Source: Sporisorium sorghi | Lineage: Eukaryota > Basidiomycota > Ustilaginomycetes > Ustilaginales > Ustilaginaceae | Length of the DNA stretch: 12,261 nucleotides | Assembly: GCA_023212695.1 (NCBI GenBank) | Contig: JALCCG010000397.1 | Location: 2,634-14,894 of the forward strand | Reading direction: 5' to 3' | Shown here: piece after piece, positions 8,217 to 12,261 of the stretch | Layout of the letters: the number at the start of each line of letters is the position of its first letter | Position numbering within the stretch: position 1 is the stretch's first letter | Notes under the pieces: model-generated | What the model saw: the letters and a program-made list of their open reading frames with translations, nothing else | Told to the model about the DNA's origin: nothing | The model's database searches: none | Position numbers and translations under genes: made by a program

Positions 8217-8334
8217 AACTGCAGCACCTAGGATTCCCGCGTGGTCCCCCACCGCAGTACTGACTAGGCGATACCTTGCTTAACTTCGCAGATCGGACGG
8301 GATGCGGTGCTTTCAAGGTTCTATGGCCGCAGAT
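8217..8334 (-). rRNA. 5S ribosomal RNA
   Basis: The reverse strand reads a complete 118-nt 5S rRNA, starting ATCTGCGGCCATAG and ending GGTGCTGCAGTT. Helix I forms between the two ends: nine positions paired apart from one U-U mismatch and one G-U. Helix II forms between ACCTTG (nt 16-21) and CAAGGT (nt 57-62). Helix III closes between GCA (nt 30-32) and TGC (nt 45-47). The internal promoter elements are in the expected places: box A around nt 49-60 (AAGTTAAGCAAG) and box C around nt 80-97 (GCGGTGGGGGACCACGCG). A TATTTG at about -21 to -26 (8355-8360) might act as an upstream TATA-like element, as for Schizosaccharomyces 5S genes; this is only suggestive. The gene stands alone, away from any 18S/28S repeat, so it is a dispersed copy. 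No base change that would break it is visible. Confidence 0.96.
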
Positions 8335-8542
8335 GCGAAAAGCCCATCTTGAGGCAAATACAAAGACTACAATCATGATGCTCCAATGCCCTTCTCCACA
8401 AAACGAAGCTTTCAGACACGCACACACGTCAAGTCGCATCAAAAAAAGATGCACGCACGCACCATCCTTCCTTCTTTCCGACTCATCTCACCATTCGACC
8501 TCCATTGCTCGATCTTCCTACCTTCTCACACAACGCGCAGCG
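8335..8542. promoter_or_regulatory. Shared upstream region of the 5S gene and the Ups2-like gene
   Basis: The two genes diverge from this 208-bp gap. Its right half (8461-8535) is strongly pyrimidine-rich up to the ATG at 8543, as in many fungal transcription start regions. A small perfect hairpin lies at 8436-8452 (stem GCATC/GATGC, seven-A loop). An ATG inside it, at 8449, opens a different frame that runs past the true start codon. If the transcript begins upstream of that point, it would be an inhibitory upstream ATG. The real start site of transcription cannot be read from sequence. Confidence 0.4.
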
Positions 8543-9144
8543 ATGCCAAAGACATTCACGCAAGAACAGCACTTCGCACATCCGTGGCACGAGACCGCCA
8601 ATGGTAAGTCACCATCACCCCCTGTCCATTCCCGCAATCCACGCTGACCCCCTCTCTTCCCACCTTGCTAGCCGCCTGGAACAAATACCCAAACCCACAC
8701 GCCGACCACGTCGTCTCGGTCGACGTGCTCTCACAAACCCTCGACCCTTCCTCAGGCCTCCTCCGCACCGAGCGCATCATCGGCGTGCAACAAGGCGCGC
8801 CCACGTGGCTCAAACGACTCGTCGGCGCGAGCGACGACACGTACGTCCGCGAAGTCGTCATGGTCGACCCGTTCACACGCAGCGTGCAGATGACGAGCAC
8901 AAATCTCAGCTTGACGCAGTACATGCTGGTGAAAGAGTACATCACGTATACACCCACATCGCCACGCTCGACCGCGTTTCGGCAGATGGCGGATATCAAC
9001 TGTACCGGGTTCAGCGGGTTCTTGGCGTCAGCGGCGCGGAAGATCGAGGAATGGTCGTATACACGGTATCAGGACAACGCGGCGAAGGGCAGGGATGGGC
9101 TGCAGAGCGTATTGAACTCATTGTACGGCTCATCGGCCCAGTAG
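8543..9144 (+). CDS. UPS2: PRELI/MSF1-domain mitochondrial lipid-transfer protein, Ups2-like (two exons)
   Basis: Ups proteins shuttle phospholipids across the mitochondrial intermembrane space with Mdm35. Ups2 carries phosphatidylserine to the inner membrane for conversion to phosphatidylethanolamine, whereas Ups1 carries phosphatidic acid. Exon 1 (8543-8603) and exon 2 (8672-9144) join in phase 1 to give 177 residues, close to the usual PRELI-domain size. Exon 1 supplies the first strand and HFAHPW (10-15). Exon 2 gives AWNKYPNP (22-29), VSVDVL (34-39), the loop GAPTWLKR, then YVREVVMVDP, STNLSL and a final helix with KIEEW and NAAKGRDG. The combination of VDVL, TERII and VREV..VD resembles Ups2 and animal SLMO/PRELID3 more than Ups1. 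The protein is shorter at the C-terminus than yeast Ups2. The start has G at -3. The gene converges on the mannosidase gene with a 139-bp gap. Ups2 versus Ups1 assignment is inference. Confidence 0.9.
8604..8671 (+). other. UPS2: Intron of the Ups2-like gene (68 bp)
   Basis: The donor is GTAAGT at 8604-8609 and the acceptor TAG at 8669-8671. A branch-point-like CTGAC lies at 8644-8648, with its A 24 nt before the acceptor, and a pyrimidine-rich stretch follows. Removal joins codon AAT-G to CC-GCC and restores the conserved HPW...AAWNKYPNP sequence of PRELI proteins. That continuity across the junction is the main proof. It is the only intron I can support in the window. Confidence 0.93.
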
Positions 9145-9283
9145 CAAATGATCGCATCAAAGGGAATAGACAGTAACGGGCATATGCCAACGATTCACCA
9201 ACCACTCTCGGTCTACGAAAAGGAACCGAACACTGAGATTAAAGCAACACAACCACGACGCTACTTAGCTACTCCGCTCACCA

Positions 9284-11053
9284 TCAGTACACCTGCTCGA
9301 CCTCCTGCTGCTCCGCCTGCCTCCTCTTACCAGCATGCCTCCTCACCTCGCTCGCCGACCTGCGCTTCCACCACCCCAGCATGTTCCCCACCGTATTCCC
9401 GCCCTTGGGCAGCTTCAACCCAGGCAACCCCGAAAACGCCGGCATCGGCACATCCTCGCCACCCTTCTCCTTCTTCGGCTGCGTCTTGCTGGCCCCCGGC
9501 CCTTTCTCCGCAGGCACATCCACCCTCGGCGCATTGTACCCCGCCTTGTCCGGCTTGTCCACCAAAAACGGATGCGCCTCCGTGTTGAACACGTACTTAT
9601 CCAGACTGACCAGCTGCGGATCCGCAAAGATCAGGTACAGATACTTGAACGTCTCTGCATACACGAACGACTCAGAGTCGTCCAGCTGCGTGGGCTGCGT
9701 CACGTTGACATTGGCCAGCGCGGCGAGCGCGCCGTTTTTGCGCACAAGACAGTGGCGGTAGATCGACGTCCATGCATTCCACGCGATCTCCTGCCACTTG
9801 GCATCGCCCGTGGTGCGGTACGCGTAGAACACGCTCTCCATCACCTCGGGCCTGAGGATGTACTGCGTCACCTCAAAGTCAAACCCGTGCTTCTCGTAGA
9901 ATGTGGGGTCATTGATCGTCACGCCGTTGGTGTTGTTGCCTTGGCCGATGAAGACGAAGCTCTCGGGACCGATGCCGCTCGGCGACGAGGAGTACGTGTT
10001 CGCACACGCCGCAGTGAGCGCCTGGCCGTACTCGTCAAACGTCTGCTGCCCGATCATCTTGGCCCCGAGGATCCAGTTGCCGCCTGCAAAACAGCCCAGG
10101 TGCGACCAGCGCGGCAGGTTGCCGCCGTTCGACTTGCTGTAGTCCGTCAAGTAGGTGAGCTGCGTCTGCTGCGTCTGCTCCGGGTGCTCGACGAGGTACT
10201 TGATGGAAGATGCGACGCTGTTGACCCACGTGGGGATCCAGAGGCTCGTATCGTCACCCGTGAGGTAGGCGTACTTGATGAGGTACTCGAAGAACGAGTC
10301 GCTTCCGCCGCCCCACGTCACGTAGTCGTCGGCGGGCTCTCCCGTCGTCGGGTTGTACACCTGCGGGAACAGCCCCGGGAACACACCTTTGGACTCCGCG
10401 ATGGCCTTCATGCTCTTCGTCGCCAGCTTGACATACTTCGCATCGCCCGTGTACTTGCTCAGCCGGTCCATCTCTAGAATCAGCGTACCCGCTTCTGCAA
10501 TACCCGCCGACGTGCACGCGTCCGGCTTCGCCAGCTTGTTCCACTTGAGCGTATTGCACGGCAACGGATTGTCGCCCAGCCAGCCCGTGATCAGGTGGTC
10601 GCCCACCACCTTCGCCTGCTCAATGAGCTTGTACTCCTTCTTCCCACCCAGCTCGTACGCCGAAATCAGCCCCGCGAGGTACCTGATGTTGGTCTCGAAC
10701 AGCGAGATCGAGTCGGAGCGCGTCGTGCTAAAGTCGATCTTCTTGGCGTACGCCACGCCCTGGTCGTACAGATCCCGGTGGCCCATCAGAAACGACGTGC
10801 TGAGCGAATCGACCACGCTGGCGCCCCACCCGCCGAACGGGTCCGTGAAGCCGTCCGTGAGCGGGAGGAGCGCGTCGTGGCCAGAGGCGTACTTGAGGTA
10901 GGCTTCGTACGAGGTGCGGTAGGCAGCTTTGATCTGGTCGGCGCGCGTTTTCGAGCTGGCTGACTGCGTGAGACCGGGTTTTTGGATCGTGGCTGCCTGG
11001 GTGCCGACGGCGAGCAGGGCGACGAGGAGCGCGCCGAAGGGTTTGGCGAGCAT
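9284..11053 (-). CDS. GH47 alpha-1,2-mannosidase, secretory pathway
   Basis: Class I alpha-1,2-mannosidase (glycoside hydrolase family 47), a calcium-dependent inverting enzyme that trims Man9-8GlcNAc2 N-glycans. The 589-residue protein starts with a cleavable-looking signal peptide (hydrophobic 6-18, probable cleavage after A20). It lacks the long type II anchor of ER Mns1-type enzymes, so it resembles secreted or Golgi-lumenal fungal forms. Motifs in order: GGWGASVVDSLST (74-86), FETNIRYLAGLISAY (119-133), GGGSDSFFEYLIKYA (248-262), HLGCFAGG (318-325), RPEVMES (401-407), ESFVYAETFKYLYLIF (461-476) and VFNTEAHPF (488-496). E120, D252 and E403 match the catalytic carboxylates, T491 matches the calcium-binding threonine, and C321-C350 the conserved disulfide. 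N-glycosylation sequons are at N373 and N450. After residue 497 comes an unusual tail of about 90 residues, Pro/Lys-rich and ending in a strongly basic stretch. The ATG context is CACCATG. No intron is needed. Confidence 0.93.
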   Translation of the reverse strand: MLAKPFGALLVALLAVGTQAATIQKPGLTQSASSKTRADQIKAAYRTSYEAYLKYASGHDALLPLTDGFTDPFGGWGASVVDSLSTSFLMGHRDLYDQGVAYAKKIDFSTTRSDSISLFETNIRYLAGLISAYELGGKKEYKLIEQAKVVGDHLITGWLGDNPLPCNTLKWNKLAKPDACTSAGIAEAGTLILEMDRLSKYTGDAKYVKLATKSMKAIAESKGVFPGLFPQVYNPTTGEPADDYVTWGGGSDSFFEYLIKYAYLTGDDTSLWIPTWVNSVASSIKYLVEHPEQTQQTQLTYLTDYSKSNGGNLPRWSHLGCFAGGNWILGAKMIGQQTFDEYGQALTAACANTYSSSPSGIGPESFVFIGQGNNTNGVTINDPTFYEKHGFDFEVTQYILRPEVMESVFYAYRTTGDAKWQEIAWNAWTSIYRHCLVRKNGALAALANVNVTQPTQLDDSESFVYAETFKYLYLIFADPQLVSLDKYVFNTEAHPFLVDKPDKAGYNAPRVDVPAEKGPGASKTQPKKEKGGEDVPMPAFSGLPGLKLPKGGNTVGNMLGWWKRRSASEVRRHAGKRRQAEQQEVEQVY

Positions 11054-11157
11054 GGTGGTGAGCTCGACGGAGGGTTGAGGGAGGTGGAGAGGGGATGAAG
11101 TCTACTGTGTATTGGATGGACGAGGAGTGAGATGGACCACGACGAAAGACGAGAGAG

Positions 11158-11164
11158 CTTTATA
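11158..11164 (-). promoter_or_regulatory. Possible TATA box of the GH47 gene
   Basis: The minus strand reads CCTATAAAGC here, containing TATAAAG. It lies about 105-111 bp upstream of the mannosidase start codon, a plausible distance for a fungal Pol II TATA element. The match is short and unsupported by other data. Confidence 0.4.
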
Positions 11165-11284
11165 GGATCGTCTCATGCGTGAGAGTGGAAAGGATCGATG
11201 TAGGACTGCGAGCAAAGGAAGGGCAAGCAGCAAGCCAAGCCACACAAGCACAAGGGACGGATCATGAGCCCACCGTAGCCACAT

Positions 11285-11371
11285 AACGTAGTTAGGAGTA
11301 CCCCCACCCGAGGCCACAAAATTCAAAAATCTCTCATCTACATGAAAACTCGCATCTACGTGAACTACGTT
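11285..11371. repeat. Inverted and direct short repeats in the GH47 upstream region
   Basis: AACGTAGTT (11285-11293) and its exact reverse complement AACTACGTT (11363-11371) flank 69 bp; the match extends to TAACGTAGTT against AACTACGTTA. Inside, CATCTACATGAA (11335-11346) and CATCTACGTGAA (11353-11364) form a direct repeat with one mismatch, 18 bp apart. Both features recur around the shared core CTACGT. They may be paired regulator sites or a cruciform, but chance cannot be excluded. Confidence 0.45.
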
Positions 11372-12154
11372 AAAGGGGGGGATCTGCGCTGCAAAGTCAA
11401 CAATCAAGCCACCTGCTCTAGGCGTTCCGAGTCAGGCGAACAAGGGAGAGGCCTGCGACATCAGTAGCGACCCGCGCGAGCCTGTACTAAAAACGGAGGC
11501 ACCGCCGCCAACCCCAACCCTCTCTCGCCTAGCGCCGACACCCAGAGGCTTCAGATGCGAGCTTAAGAGAGGGCCAAGGTTAACACGGCAGATGGCGCGC
11601 CGTTGCGTCCCAAGCGCGGGCTTGATGAGCGGAACGTGTCCTTCCCACTCTTCAAGCCTTGCAGAATCGACGTTCGAGTGGGCGGCAGTTGTTTCCCACA
11701 ACACATTGGTGTTCATCCTTGGCACGGTGCTGCCCGGGCGCGCAACCGAAGGTGATCCCGCAACCGCTGGCAACGGACGGTACAGCGACCCTAGCCTCGC
11801 TAAACGAAGAACGAAGCGCGCGGGGAGCACATTCGACCGACGAGGCGAGATCGACATTGCATAGCGTCTTCTGACAGCTGCATGCCGTGTGGCGGCCAAA
11901 GTGAGGCATTCCAACACTCCGCAAAAGTTGGTCTCGCGTCCAAAGCATGAAAAAACGAGGCGTCTGCGACCGCTCGGCTAGAGCCCGCAAGGCACGCAGC
12001 CGGCAGCCGCAACATCGCCCAGCGCTCGCTCCCGCTTCTCTTCGCGCCCTCGCCCGCTCCGCCTCGACCCGACCGCCGCTACTCAAACCATCACAGGCCA
12101 CACGAACGCCGAACAAAGGACTGTGTATTAAAGCTAAACCGTAGAGGGCCGAAC

Positions 12155-12155
<1 letters not shown>

Positions 12156-12217
<62 letters not shown>

Positions 12218-12261
12218 GGAAAAAAAAAAAAAAAACAAAACAAAAAACACAAACACAAAAA
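12156..12261. repeat. Terminal A54-G10-A16 and A/C-rich low-complexity sequence
   Basis: A run of 54 A residues (12156-12209) is followed by 10 G (12210-12219), 16 A (12220-12235) and then AC-only sequence to the end of the window. It carries no coding or structural signal. It may be a genuine low-complexity tract, the poly(A) end of a retroposed sequence, or an assembly artefact at a contig end. Confidence 0.85.

Larger units (their letters stand above)
11054..12155. other. About 1.1 kb without a recognisable gene, upstream of the GH47 gene
   Basis: I find no protein that resembles a known family in any frame, no tRNA boxes, no further 5S copy, no telomeric TTAGGG repeat and no transposon motif. 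The left part should be the mannosidase promoter and leader. At 11285-11371 are an inverted pair of AACGTAGTT/AACTACGTT and a direct pair of near-identical 12-mers (listed separately). Weak inverted repeats elsewhere include CCCTCTCT (11518-11525) with AGAGAGGG (11566-11573), and GTTGT/ACAAC (11688-11702). The open frames at 11432-11917 and 11652-12116 on the minus strand are Arg/Ser/Gly/Ala-rich, without domain features. They could still be orphan sequence or an untranslated RNA. The GC-rich character continues to about 12115. Confidence 0.5.

Noticed and set aside
9335..10477. 380-codon open frame on the plus strand opposite the mannosidase gene
   Set aside because: It is extremely Arg/His/Leu/Val-rich, has no domain, and lies wholly antisense to a clear GH47 gene. 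GC-rich codon use leaves antisense frames open by chance.
11102..11407. 101-codon minus-strand frame with a hydrophobic segment (VWLGLLLALPLLAVL)
   Set aside because: It sits in the mannosidase promoter and overlaps the TATA candidate. It has no homology that I recognise, and one hydrophobic run is not enough to call a gene.
11671..11850. TTCGA-containing sequences that resemble tRNA B boxes
   Set aside because: The invariant C at the end of the T-loop motif is missing, and no A box or cloverleaf could be built on either strand.
11432..12116. Minus-strand frames of 161 and 154 codons in the gene-free block
   Set aside because: They overlap each other in different frames, are Arg/Ser/Ala/Gly-rich, and lack domains. 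I keep the region as unexplained rather than coding.
12130..12155. CTAAACC near the right end as a possible telomere remnant
   Set aside because: There is a single imperfect match to CCCTAA and no tandem repetition.
1..12261. CRISPR array, bacterial operon, prophage or toxin-antitoxin system
   Set aside because: There are no spaced direct repeats and no bacterial gene families. Every recognised gene is a eukaryotic, fungal-type gene with its own promoter gap.

Overview
The window looks like nuclear DNA of a basidiomycete fungus, most probably a smut or smut-related yeast (Ustilaginomycotina). That placement is my inference. It rests on compact GC-rich coding DNA, five of six protein genes lacking introns, one short 68-bp intron with canonical GT..AG ends, long A/T and C homopolymer tracts between genes, and a free-standing 5S rRNA gene whose sequence reads as basidiomycete type. 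All proteins have clear fungal relatives, and nothing looks bacterial, viral or transposon-encoded.

Layout. (1) 1-306: intergenic, with a long poly-C tract. (2) 307-2562, minus: UV-damage endonuclease (UVE1/UVDE), with two in-frame ATGs that would give a mitochondrial and a nuclear form. (3) 2563-3061: divergent promoter region with a 28-T run. (4) 3062-5356, plus: mitochondrial RCC1-repeat protein of the Fmp25 type. (5) 5634-6602, plus: eEF1A lysine methyltransferase (Efm5 type). (6) 6727-7851, minus: mitochondrial hotdog-fold thioesterase-like protein, convergent with (5). (7) 8202-8334, minus: intact 118-nt 5S rRNA gene followed by a T14 Pol III terminator, inside the intergenic region. 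(8) 8543-9144, plus: two-exon PRELI/Ups2-like lipid-transfer protein. (9) 9284-11053, minus: signal-peptide-bearing GH47 alpha-1,2-mannosidase, convergent with (8). (10) 11054-12261: about 1.2 kb without a recognisable gene, holding the GH47 promoter and ending in A54-G10-A16 and A-rich sequence.

How the genes relate. They are single-copy housekeeping genes, not an operon or a biosynthetic cluster. Four of the six products are predicted to act in mitochondria (long UVE1 form, Fmp25-like, hotdog protein, Ups2-like). The other two serve translation-factor methylation and N-glycan trimming. I see no evidence of a new biological system. The most useful observations are the UVE1 alternative start arrangement, the dispersed 5S gene, the hidden first exon of the Ups2-like gene, and the lineage-specific extensions on UVE1, the Efm5-like enzyme and the mannosidase.
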